A stretch of 64,000 bases of DNA from Erwinia tasmaniensis Et1/99 (lineage in GTDB: Bacteria; Pseudomonadota; Gammaproteobacteria; Enterobacterales; Enterobacteriaceae), in NCBI RefSeq assembly GCF_000026185.1, contig NC_010694.1:3038001-3102000 (forward strand), in the 5' to 3' direction. The first letter of the stretch is position 1, and every line of letters begins with the position of its first letter. The position numbers and the translations under genes were made by a program. The notes below the pieces were generated by a model, which had not been told where the DNA came from, did no database searches, and saw only the letters and a list, made by a program, of their open reading frames with translations. Shown one piece after another: positions 28,506 through 36,205 of this stretch.

Positions 28506-29318
28506 CTACGTTAAGAACAAAGCATCTACGACATCGCAGATATTGATTAAATCTTTTTCATTCTGCTCAGGCCTGTTTTCGTCAGGACTAAACTCTGCAA
28601 TCTCAAGCCCCAGAACCTGACTGGCTGGAATTGCCTTAAGTGTATCAATCAGTGTGGAAAGAGGCAGGCCGCCTTTAACTTTGTAATCAGCATTAATCTG
28701 GCCGGGGTCGAGAACGTCCCAGTCAATATGTATCCAGACTTTAGATCCTTCTATATTTTTAATAACATTTTCTGGATTCACTTTTTCTGGAATAATATTT
28801 CGTACTGAATGTTGTTTCAGCGATAAAAGCTCTGCTTCATCTATATCATGTGCACCAATCAGAATGACCTGCTCAGGCCTGATACCATGACCATAACCAC
28901 TATCCCATAAGCCACAGGCGCCAGCTAAGGCCATTCCACCCAGATAACCGGTTGAAGTCGTATGTGGAGTATTAAAATCTCCGTGGGCATCTATCCACAA
29001 CAGTTTCATGTCTGGATACTTTGCGGCCGCAATGGGTAATGTGGCCAGGCTAGCTGAACAAGTGTTTAAGGCCAGAATAGGGGTATTATCTTGTTCCAGA
29101 CATTGCTGCAGTTCTCCTTGCAGGAGAGCTAATGTTGGAGCAGCTTCGGGAAGAGAGTCCTTCCATTGATCATTCTTACAGGGCGAGAACTTACCTATAT
29201 AGCTGATTTTTCTTTTAAATTTTCTTCCAAGTGTATCGGCGGTAAGCTTTGCCCCCCTAAGCGTAGCGTCTGTTTTATCCCCAACGCGTCCTTGTGAACA
29301 AATGATTTTCACCTGCAT
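28506..29318 (-). CDS. Arginase-family hydrolase, probable N-omega-hydroxy-L-arginine hydrolase (DcsB type)
   Basis: A 270-residue ureohydrolase. Metal-binding motifs: WIDAHGDFN (Asp 110, His 112, Asp 114) and HIDWDVLDP (Asp 199, Asp 201); Glu 242 in EIAEFSP fits the active-site Glu. The usual arginase motif GGDHS is replaced by LNTCSAS, putting Cys 87 where a metal-binding His is expected. As I recall, DcsB of D-cycloserine synthesis also has a Cys there. DcsB splits N-hydroxyarginine into hydroxyurea and ornithine. It is the first gene of the five-gene operon, with GGAG before its ATG. An ordinary arginase is unlikely given that motif. Confidence 0.85.
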   Translation of the reverse strand: MQVKIICSQGRVGDKTDATLRGAKLTADTLGRKFKRKISYIGKFSPCKNDQWKDSLPEAAPTLALLQGELQQCLEQDNTPILALNTCSASLATLPIAAAKYPDMKLLWIDAHGDFNTPHTTSTGYLGGMALAGACGLWDSGYGHGIRPEQVILIGAHDIDEAELLSLKQHSVRNIIPEKVNPENVIKNIEGSKVWIHIDWDVLDPGQINADYKVKGGLPLSTLIDTLKAIPASQVLGLEIAEFSPDENRPEQNEKDLINICDVVDALFLT

Positions 29319-29364
29319 AAATTGACTCCGTGATTAATTAAGTGAAAACATTGTTACCAAAAAA

Positions 29365-29391
29365 TGTCAATTTAAGTCAATTGTTTACAAT
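29365..29391 (-). promoter_or_regulatory. Candidate promoter/operator region of the accessory operon
   Basis: On the minus strand two TTGAC-type hexamers (TTGACT and TTGACA, 10 bp apart) lie 47-62 bp before the first gene. They adjoin an inverted repeat ATTGT-2 nt-ACAAT at 29380-29391. The -10 element is not clear, so this is only a candidate for a controlled promoter. Confidence 0.3.
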
Positions 29392-29752
29392 AATGTAATC
29401 ATTTGCTTAAAAAAATTTAATGTTTTAATTTGGGGAAATTACAGTTGAACGAACCGCATTAAACGCCATAAGAAGAATAAGCTTTTCGTCAGTTGATCTA
29501 TGAACAAACAATAATATTTATATAATTTTATTGCATAAGCTTATTTCCACATTGATTGCGATTTAATTATTTATAATTAAATATCAATAGTTTAAACGAT
29601 TTTGACGCGTAATTACGCAAGGATATTGAAGTTGGTTATCAAAGCGAGTGCGCACGAATGATTATACGTTAACGTGTCATTGTTTAATAAATCTAACTTT
29701 TTGCCGTAACCATGATCAGATCACCACACTCCTGATCCTGCTGCGATATCAC
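29392..29752. other. AT-rich gene-free stretch upstream of the accessory operon
   Basis: No gene is seen. The composition is strongly AT-rich to about 29690. The segment separates the operon's start from the transposase remnants and probably holds upstream regulatory DNA. Confidence 0.5.
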
Positions 29753-29948
29753 GTGGCAAAACAAAAGTTCAAAATCACCAACTGGGCTACCTACAACAAG
29801 TCGCTCATCCATCGGGCACACTGACATTCTGGCCTGATGAGTCGACCATCCAGGCCTGGTATGACAAGCCCAACACGTCTTCACGTGGTCGTCCTCAACG
29901 TTGTTCTGAGCTAGCTATTTCTACCGTACTGATGCTCAAACGCGTTTT
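29753..29948 (+). pseudogene. N-terminal fragment of an IS5-family (IS903-like) transposase, frameshifted
   Basis: Translation from GTG at 29753 gives AKQKFKITNWATYNKSLIHR and then needs a frameshift (near 29815) to continue as LTFWPDESTIQAWYDK and SSRGRPQR...LAISTVLMLKRV. This is the N-terminus of IS903-group IS5 transposases, which I recognise from memory. About 65 codons remain; the catalytic DDE part is gone. At about 29948 the homology changes to a different transposase. It is a dead remnant marking past mobility at the island border. Confidence 0.75.
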
Positions 29949-30092
29949 GAAAGGCTGTGGCTGGCGCGGCACGAAACCATCATCCGGGGTCATCAGCGCC
30001 GGACAATGTGGCAGTTACTGAAAAAGGTGCATCACTTTATGAAAACCGTCAGTCCGTTTCCGGGTGGCAAATACGGGCTGGTAAAAGCGTAG
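29949..30092 (+). pseudogene. C-terminal fragment of an IS630-family transposase
   Basis: Forty-seven codons reading ERLWLARHETIIRGH, then RTMWQLLKKVHHFMKTVSPFPGG, ending at TAG 30090-30092. This resembles the end of IS630-family transposases, where E-R-LW-x-LHE follows the last catalytic Glu and SPFPG lies at the C-terminus. It is fused directly to the IS5 fragment, so the two are products of nested insertion and deletion. Recognition is from memory and the fragment is short. Confidence 0.65.
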
Positions 30093-30149
30093 CGATATCA
30101 GGATCACTGATTTAGTGAAGGTTCGGTGGGGTAAGCCGATAGCTGGTGT

Positions 30150-30178
30150 AAAAAGGGTTCATATACATCCTGAACCCT
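30150..30178 (-). terminator. Intrinsic terminator downstream of recC
   Basis: On the minus strand AGGGTTCA-9 nt-TGAACCCT forms an 8-bp stem followed by TTTTT. It lies 128 bp after the recC stop and before the transposase remnants, so recC transcription should end before the accessory operon. Confidence 0.75.
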
Positions 30179-30305
30179 CTTAAACCAGAACTAAGATCGT
30201 TCATCGTTCTGAATATCTTACTGTTCGGGACTTTCTGGTGGGAAAATGATCTCTTTGGTTGTCACTGCGCCAACGCGATAGTCTGTGCATCATTGCCATT
30301 ATTTT

Positions 30306-33300
30306 TTACCGTAGACAGTCTATCTGGCCGGGCTGATGGTTCAGCAGCAGCGGAAACAGCCAGCGTTCTGCCTGAGCGCTCATCTCCTGCACGCTGTCAT
30401 CATCCAGCCGACGTAGCAATCTTTGCAGATAGGGATCGCTGCCCTCGCCTTCAACCTGATAATTTCCCTGCCAGCACTGTAACAACTTGCCGCGCGCCTG
30501 TTTCTGCGTGGCATCATCAAGCCGTAATACGCCCGCTTTTTCATCAAAGCACGCTTTCAGCCACGCGCCGCCGGAAGCGGTTAACAGCAGAGGGGAGCGC
30601 ATGCCCAGGCGGTAGCCATCAATATAGTGAGCCAGCTGCTGCTGCGCGGCATCTGCCTCCAGCGCCGGGAAGCACCACAGGCTTTCTTTACGCCCCAGCA
30701 TCAGGCTGCTGCCGGTGCCGCCTATTGTGCAGTACACCAAATGTTCCAGCCATAGCGTCAGACCATCGTGAAAGTTCAGTATCCCCGGCCGCCAGCGCAG
30801 CAGCCCGCTGTCCTGAACCTGGGGAAGCCAGCCGCTAAGTGTTGTCTCTCCAAGCGTAAGAGAAATCTCCCAGCTTTCCGCCGCCGCACGCTGCTCGCGC
30901 ACCCGCCCGGCCAGCTCTCTCATTTCTGACTCCTGCTCCAGCCAGAACAGTTCACCGAATGCGCCGTAAGGCAGCACTCCGGCAGCACGCTGCCGGGCAT
31001 ACAGCTGGTCACCCTCCTTGCCGTCGATCAGGCTGTTAAGCAGCAGGCTGTTAACCTGGTAGCGGCTCAGCCCATCAAGGGAAAACGGTTCCGCATCCGG
31101 TAATCCGGTCTCCTCCAGCTGAAAGCTGACGCCGAGCCGCAAACTGAAAAATGCGCGAACCGGGTGACGCCAGAAACGGATCAGCTTGTCAAAAGCGATT
31201 ACCGTTTCGCTCTCTTCCGGCAACGCCCGCATAAACGGCGGATGAGCAGTTCCCTGCCCGCTGGCAGCGGGGAGCCATTCCGCGGCAAAGCTACGAAACT
31301 CTGCACTGGCGCTAAAATTCTCTGCGGCAAACGGCATGCGGCTGTGCAGATGATGCAGGTGTTTCACTACCGCTTTGGCGCTGCTGTCAACATCACTGCC
31401 GCTGTCGTCGGCCAGGCAGAAGCTCTGGCTGATATATTCCACCAGCTCACTGACCAGCACCGAGGGGTAACGCTCCGTATTATCCTGAATCGAGCGGGCA
31501 ATATAGCTGATATACAGCTGCTGCTGCGCCGAGTTCAGTGCTTCCAGGAACAGATAGCGGTCATCGTCACGACGGCTGCGGTCACCCTTCTGCATCTGCT
31601 GGCTCATTAAGTCAAAGCCCAGCGGCGGCAAGGTTCGTGGATAAACCCCGTCATTCATACCCAACAGACACACCACTTTGAACGGGATAGAGCGCATTGG
31701 CATCAGGGTACAGAAGTTGATCGGGCCGGCGAGAAAACGCTGGCTGATACGCTGCTGGTCAAGGCGTGATGACAGTTCATCGCGCAGCAAGGTTAGCGGC
31801 ACCGCCTGCTGGTATGAGGCCTGCACGCCATAGCTAATCACCTGCTGCCACTGCTCTTCGATCAGCGTTAGCGCAGCTTCGGTGTCGGCATCGCTGATAA
31901 AAAAGTCATCCAGCATCTGGCGACACAGCGGTAGCCAGTTCTGTAGCTCACGCGGTTCACTCAGCCACCGCTGCCAGCGGTTGAGCTGCATCAGCAGCTC
32001 GGCCAGGTTACCCGCCAGTTCGGCAATCAGCCCGCTGGACTCGTCGAAGGGCAGTATTCCCTGCCAGTCGCCCGCTTCACTGTTCATTGCATAGCCCAGC
32101 AGCATGCGCGTCAGGCCAAAGTGCCAGGTATGCTGGCCGGTGGCGGGCAGATCGAGATCGCGCACGCCATCATCATCCAGCCCCCAGCGTATCCCCGACT
32201 CTGCGACCCAGTAACGCAGCAGGCGTAGCCCCTCTTCGTCTATGGCAAAGCGGCTGGCGACGGCGGGCACCTCCAGCAGGGCAAGCACGTCCTCTGCGGT
32301 GAAGCGGCTGTCCGGCAGGCCGAGCAGGGAGATAAAGGCCTGCAGTACCGGGTGCGCCTGGCTGGCTCGCCGGTCAGAAATGGCAAACGGCAGAGCGCGA
32401 TCGGCAGGTGCATTGCCGAACACCGCCTGAATAAACGGCGTGTAGGCATCGATATCAGCCACCATGACGATGATATCGCGTGCGGTCAGCGTTGGATCGT
32501 CGGCCATCATCGCCAGCAGCCTGTCCTGCAGCACCTCCACTTCGCGCTGTGGGCTGTGGCACTGGTGGATCGCTATCGAACGATCCTCCGCGGCCAGAAT
32601 GCGCTTGCTGCGGCTGTTCTCCCACTCGCTGGTTTTCAGGCCGATGACCGCGTGATCTTCCAGCTCCAGCAGGTCGCGTTTGAGCGTTTGCAGCAGGTCG
32701 GTGGGTTCAATATCGACAAAGGCAAAGACTTCATTTGGCTCCATCTGCGCCAGCAGATAAAGGTTATCGCGCCCCAGCTTCCCCCAGGAAGCCAGCAGCG
32801 GGTTGCTTAGCTGCTGCTCGCCCGCGTCATTAAACAGCGAGGAGGCGTTGTCGGCATCGCGAAACTGCGGGATCTGTCGGTTATCCTGGTAGTGGCGGCG
32901 GTGTCGGCTTTGCAGCCTGGCGAGGAAACCGTAGTCCTGGATATCCCCCCAGTAGTGACGGCAAGGATTGGTAAACAGCAGATGGATATCGATATGTTTT
33001 CCCAGCGCCCTTAGCGCCTGCAGATAGACCGGTGGCAGCGCAGAAATACCGCAGATAAACACCCGATCGGGCAGATTTTCCGGACGCGTGCTGCTGTTCT
33101 CCAGCAGGGCGATAAATCGCTGATAAAGATTCGCACGATGCCATCCCGGCTGCTCCAGCCGCCGGGTGTATTCCACCAGCGCCGCCCATAGCGGGGCCTG
33201 CCATAGCTGAGCATCTCCCAGCCCATCTGCCAGCTGGCCCTTTTCCCAACCGTTCAGCCACTGCGGGCGGTAAACGAGATACTGATCAAACAGATCCGCC

Positions 33301-33692
33301 ACGCGTGACGCCAGCTGGAACAGCTTACGCTTGTCGTCGTCATCGCTAAGGTAGTGCCGCAGCGGGGTAAAGGCTTCACCCGGCAGCATATCGGGCAAAA
33401 TAGCCATCAGCTTCCAGCTCATGCTGGATTTGTTAAACGCGCTCTCTTTAGGGATTTCAGGCAGCACGCGTACAAACATGTCCCAGATAAAGCTGGCGGG
33501 CAGCGGAAAGTCTATATTAGCCGCAATGCCAAACTCTTCTGCCAGCGACATTTGCAGCCATTGCGCCATACCGGGGCTTTGCACCAGCACCACTTCAGAA
33601 CGCAGCGGATCGCGTAGCGGCTGGTTTTCTATCTGCCAGCAGGCCAGCGTTTTCAGTATATCCAGCTGATTTGAGTGGTAAACGGTAAACAT
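30306..33692 (-). CDS. recC: RecBCD enzyme subunit RecC
   Basis: RecC is the scaffold of RecBCD that holds the inactive helicase/nuclease folds and reads the Chi sequence in the unwound 3' strand. The 1128-residue protein matches E. coli RecC in length and sequence, with the N-terminal FTVYHSNQLDILKTL and QSPGMAQWLQMSLAEE. It follows the ppd genes, as in E. coli. Unlike E. coli, where ptrA comes next, it is followed by a terminator, transposase scars and a foreign operon. Expression from the ppd-side promoter is retained. Confidence 0.96.
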   Translation of the reverse strand: MFTVYHSNQLDILKTLACWQIENQPLRDPLRSEVVLVQSPGMAQWLQMSLAEEFGIAANIDFPLPASFIWDMFVRVLPEIPKESAFNKSSMSWKLMAILPDMLPGEAFTPLRHYLSDDDDKRKLFQLASRVADLFDQYLVYRPQWLNGWEKGQLADGLGDAQLWQAPLWAALVEYTRRLEQPGWHRANLYQRFIALLENSSTRPENLPDRVFICGISALPPVYLQALRALGKHIDIHLLFTNPCRHYWGDIQDYGFLARLQSRHRRHYQDNRQIPQFRDADNASSLFNDAGEQQLSNPLLASWGKLGRDNLYLLAQMEPNEVFAFVDIEPTDLLQTLKRDLLELEDHAVIGLKTSEWENSRSKRILAAEDRSIAIHQCHSPQREVEVLQDRLLAMMADDPTLTARDIIVMVADIDAYTPFIQAVFGNAPADRALPFAISDRRASQAHPVLQAFISLLGLPDSRFTAEDVLALLEVPAVASRFAIDEEGLRLLRYWVAESGIRWGLDDDGVRDLDLPATGQHTWHFGLTRMLLGYAMNSEAGDWQGILPFDESSGLIAELAGNLAELLMQLNRWQRWLSEPRELQNWLPLCRQMLDDFFISDADTEAALTLIEEQWQQVISYGVQASYQQAVPLTLLRDELSSRLDQQRISQRFLAGPINFCTLMPMRSIPFKVVCLLGMNDGVYPRTLPPLGFDLMSQQMQKGDRSRRDDDRYLFLEALNSAQQQLYISYIARSIQDNTERYPSVLVSELVEYISQSFCLADDSGSDVDSSAKAVVKHLHHLHSRMPFAAENFSASAEFRSFAAEWLPAASGQGTAHPPFMRALPEESETVIAFDKLIRFWRHPVRAFFSLRLGVSFQLEETGLPDAEPFSLDGLSRYQVNSLLLNSLIDGKEGDQLYARQRAAGVLPYGAFGELFWLEQESEMRELAGRVREQRAAAESWEISLTLGETTLSGWLPQVQDSGLLRWRPGILNFHDGLTLWLEHLVYCTIGGTGSSLMLGRKESLWCFPALEADAAQQQLAHYIDGYRLGMRSPLLLTASGGAWLKACFDEKAGVLRLDDATQKQARGKLLQCWQGNYQVEGEGSDPYLQRLLRRLDDDSVQEMSAQAERWLFPLLLNHQPGQIDCLR

Positions 33693-33764
33693 ACGGCCCT
33701 GCCCCTTAATGATCTCGCGAAGGATACTGTAACCCGTTCAGCGCGGCTTGAAAACGCCGCCATG

Positions 33765-34085
33765 CTATCTGGCGTCCTGATGGCAGTTCAGCTGGGTGAG
33801 CGTCGCCTGCCGCCCCGCCGGGCTGGTAACCTGCGCACGGAGCAGCCGGCAACCCGCCGGTCCACTGTGAGAGCTAAGCTGGCTGGGCCATCCCATGCTC
33901 TCATTCCCGTGCAGGCGCTGAAAAGCCTGGCGCCAGACTTCACGCTGCTGCCACTGCTGCTGAAAACCCAGCCCCAGCGCCTGCTGATATTTCATCAGCG
34001 CGGAGAGGCTCAGACTAAATAGCAGCAGGGAAAATAACGTTTCTATCAGACTGAACCCCTGCTGATTAGAGAGATTAATCCACAT
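33765..34085 (-). CDS. ppdC: PpdC, prepilin-peptidase-dependent pseudopilin
   Basis: A 106-residue type IV pilin-like protein. The N-terminal QQGFSLIETLFSLLLFSLSLSAL has the prepilin peptidase cleavage site (G-F) and the Glu at +5 of the mature protein. It is the last of four overlapping pseudopilin-type genes and lies 72 nt upstream of recC, as in E. coli. The four are homologous to minor pilins that prime type IV or type II secretion pili. Its exact role is unknown. Confidence 0.88.
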   Translation of the reverse strand: MWINLSNQQGFSLIETLFSLLLFSLSLSALMKYQQALGLGFQQQWQQREVWRQAFQRLHGNESMGWPSQLSSHSGPAGCRLLRAQVTSPAGRQATLTQLNCHQDAR

Positions 34086-34491
34086 CGCAGCCTCCTTTTT
34101 CCGTCAGTGGGCAGTAGTCCAGCCAGCCGTGCGGCCGAAACTTCCATCTATCCGAACGAGATTTATTCATCCAGTGATACAGCGTCAGGGTGTCTGGCCC
34201 GCTATCGGCGCGCAGCAGCATGCGCGCAACGTGCAGACAGGCACGCCAGCGGTACTCACCCAACTGCTGGCATCGCCAGCCTTCGCCTGCTTTCCAGGGC
34301 AGACGCTGCCCCCAGGCGAGCGCCGACGTTGCGGCGGTATATTGTTGCAGGTAAATCCGCTCATCACCGACCAGGTTGATGGCATCCCCGAGCTGTCGCC
34401 GCGTGGCGTTCAGCATCAGCGTTCCCATTAGCAGAAGAATGATGACCATGAGGAGCGTACTGCCGCCGCGCTGGGAGGCCGGGCGCATCAC
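34075..34491 (-). CDS. ygdB: YgdB, DUF2509 pseudopilin-associated protein
   Basis: A 138-residue protein with one N-terminal membrane helix (GGSTLLMVIILLLMGTLML) and a PilX-like layout but without the pilin Glu at +5. It overlaps ppdB by 4 nt upstream and ppdC by 11 nt downstream, so it belongs to the minor-pilin operon. Cysteines near the C-terminus (CPLTEKGGC) suggest a periplasmic disulfide. Function is not established. Confidence 0.87.
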   Translation of the reverse strand: MMRPASQRGGSTLLMVIILLLMGTLMLNATRRQLGDAINLVGDERIYLQQYTAATSALAWGQRLPWKAGEGWRCQQLGEYRWRACLHVARMLLRADSGPDTLTLYHWMNKSRSDRWKFRPHGWLDYCPLTEKGGCDVD

Positions 34492-35039
34492 AGGTTTTCC
34501 GCTTTCAGCCAGTGCTCAACGGTGAGCGAGATGTCAGGCCAGGCTTTAGCAGACCCGCCGAGCGTGACCTTAATCAGCCGCTGATGAATTTCCAGCTGAA
34601 AAACACCGATCGTGATCAGCCGGGGGTCGTTAAGCCGTTCCCAGCCGCCGCCTTCGCAGCCGTCCACGCCACGCTGCATCTCAAGGCTTTTTGCCCGCAG
34701 TCGGTAGCCGTAAAGATCGCTGTCGTCGCGCCCCACGCCCTCCCAGCGACCGTTGCTGTTTTCATCCCAACGCACCAGCACACAGCTGCCATCGGCACGG
34801 CCCATGCGCAGCCCTTTTCCCTGACACCTGCCGTTACAGTAACCGGCGCGCCGTAAGGCTTTCTCCAAGGTTTGCATCATCTGCTGTAGCTCTTCGTGCA
34901 GTTGCGCCTGCATCAGTAAGCGCAGATTTTGTGTTTGTAGTAGCGGCAGCGTTCGTGCAGCGCCAATTAACAGCAGGCTGCCAATAGCCATAGCAACCAT
35001 TATTTCAAGCAGCGTGAATCCCTTTGCGTTCAGCGACAT
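34488..35039 (-). CDS. ppdB: PpdB, prepilin-peptidase-dependent pseudopilin
   Basis: A 183-residue minor pilin of the PilW/PpdB type. The N-terminus KGFTLLEIMVAMAIGSLLLIGA is a classic class III signal with cleavage at G-F and Glu at +5. The globular domain contains paired cysteines (YCNGRC). It overlaps ppdA by 10 nt and ygdB by 4 nt, pointing to coupled translation. Confidence 0.9.
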   Translation of the reverse strand: MSLNAKGFTLLEIMVAMAIGSLLLIGAARTLPLLQTQNLRLLMQAQLHEELQQMMQTLEKALRRAGYCNGRCQGKGLRMGRADGSCVLVRWDENSNGRWEGVGRDDSDLYGYRLRAKSLEMQRGVDGCEGGGWERLNDPRLITIGVFQLEIHQRLIKVTLGGSAKAWPDISLTVEHWLKAENL

Positions 35040-35497
35040 TGCTCCTCCGACTGCACACAGATACGCACCCGCCCACGGGACGAGAGGATCACGCGTCGCT
35101 CACCCACCGGACTGGTAATTACGATCCTCCCCGCGTGAGCCACATTCCTTTTGCCATAAAATCCCATTCCGCTGGTGATTTCCCGCAGCCGAACTCCCGG
35201 ATACGGTGCCAGCAAAGCATGCCGCATTCCGCTAACACAGCGTGCAGGAACGTTTCCGCTTCCCAGGCACCAGCGCGCGCCGGGTTTAAGCCACAGTAGC
35301 CGCACCGCGTTATGCCAGTTCGCATCGCTACGTAGTCGTTGCAGCAGCCGCTGGATCTGCTGCGCGCTGTCATTCAGCTGCTGGCGCTGCTGCCAGCTAT
35401 GCCAGCTACGCCATCCCCCCAGGCTAAGCAGGCTGACAATAGTGATGACCAACATCATTTCCAGCAGCGTAAAGCCGTACATCCCCCTCGTTTTCAT
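35030..35497 (-). CDS. ppdA: PpdA, prepilin-peptidase-dependent pseudopilin (GspH/FimT-like)
   Basis: A 155-residue minor pilin; YGFTLLEMMLVITIVSLLSLG is the type IV prepilin signal and helix. It is the first gene of the ppdA-ppdB-ygdB-ppdC-recC series. The C-terminus (VITSPVGERRVILSSRGRVRIC) is of the GspH/FimT type. Such minor pilins prime assembly of type IV pili. No pilus assembly genes lie in the window. Confidence 0.9.
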   Translation of the reverse strand: MKTRGMYGFTLLEMMLVITIVSLLSLGGWRSWHSWQQRQQLNDSAQQIQRLLQRLRSDANWHNAVRLLWLKPGARWCLGSGNVPARCVSGMRHALLAPYPGVRLREITSGMGFYGKRNVAHAGRIVITSPVGERRVILSSRGRVRICVQSEEQCR

Positions 35498-35630
35498 AGC
35501 GGGCAGTCTGCGCTTTTCTCCGGCGGTTACCAGCCTACTCAGATTAGAATGCGAGCTATCTTCCAGCGTAATTGTGATGTTGCATCAGCGTTCATTAACG
35601 TTAAGATGCCCTTTCCATAAGGGAGAATGA

Positions 35631-36203
35631 ATGATGCCTTTTACACCGCTGGTGAATATCCGCGTTGCGCTGCCACAGGTGGGGATCGATCTGAAGTATG
35701 CCACGGCTGACAATATCACCGGACAGGCTATCTATTGTGAAGATCGCTGCCTGTTACATCCAGATGCCGCCGCTGCGCTGGCGCGTAGCGTGCACATTGC
35801 GCAGCTGGCTGGTTTTACCCTGCTGATTTACGATGCATATCGTCCACAGCAGGCTCAGCAAAATTTATGGCTGTCCTGTTCGGACCCGGACTATGTTATG
35901 CCGCCTGGCCTGGGTTCCAACCATTGTCGCGGTACGGCGGTGGATGTCACGCTGGTGGACCATGAAAATCAGATTGTTGATATGGGAACCGGGTTTGACG
36001 AGATGGCTCCGCATTCTCATGCGTATCATCCGGCCGTGTCAGCTCAGGCTCAACGTCATCGCCTGTTGCTGAATGGGATCATGTTTGGTGGGGGATTCTG
36101 TGGCATTGCCACCGAATGGTGGCACTTTGAGCTGCCTCAGGCGGCGAGCTATGCGCTACTGCCTGAACAATTTGACTGCTACCCCCCGGCATCGGGGGGG
36201 TAA
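35631..36203 (+). CDS. ddpX: D-alanyl-D-alanine dipeptidase (VanX/DdpX family, M15D)
   Basis: A 190-residue zinc dipeptidase. The zinc ligands are in SNHCRGTAVDVTL (His, Asp) and EWWHFELP (Glu catalytic, His). Family members hydrolyse D-Ala-D-Ala, for recycling of cell-wall precursors or for use as nutrient. There is no signal peptide, so it acts in the cytoplasm. In E. coli ddpX lies in a dipeptide transport operon; here it stands alone between ppdA and thyA. The first or second ATG (35631 or 35634) may be the start. Confidence 0.88.
   Translation: MMPFTPLVNIRVALPQVGIDLKYATADNITGQAIYCEDRCLLHPDAAAALARSVHIAQLAGFTLLIYDAYRPQQAQQNLWLSCSDPDYVMPPGLGSNHCRGTAVDVTLVDHENQIVDMGTGFDEMAPHSHAYHPAVSAQAQRHRLLLNGIMFGGGFCGIATEWWHFELPQAASYALLPEQFDCYPPASGG
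36180..36201. terminator. Hairpin between ddpX and thyA
   Basis: TACCCCCC...GGGGGGTA forms an 8-bp stem overlapping the ddpX stop codon, between two convergent genes. No clear T-run follows, so termination strength is uncertain. Confidence 0.5.
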
Positions 36204-36205
36204 CG

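Noticed and set aside
24465..29318. A complete D-cycloserine cluster
   Set aside because: Genes for the O-ureidoserine racemase, ATP-grasp cyclase and D-Ala-D-Ala ligase-type resistance are missing from the operon.
23828..30305. The island as an integrative element or prophage remnant
   Set aside because: No integrase, phage genes or flanking direct repeats were seen; only two transposase fragments on one side.
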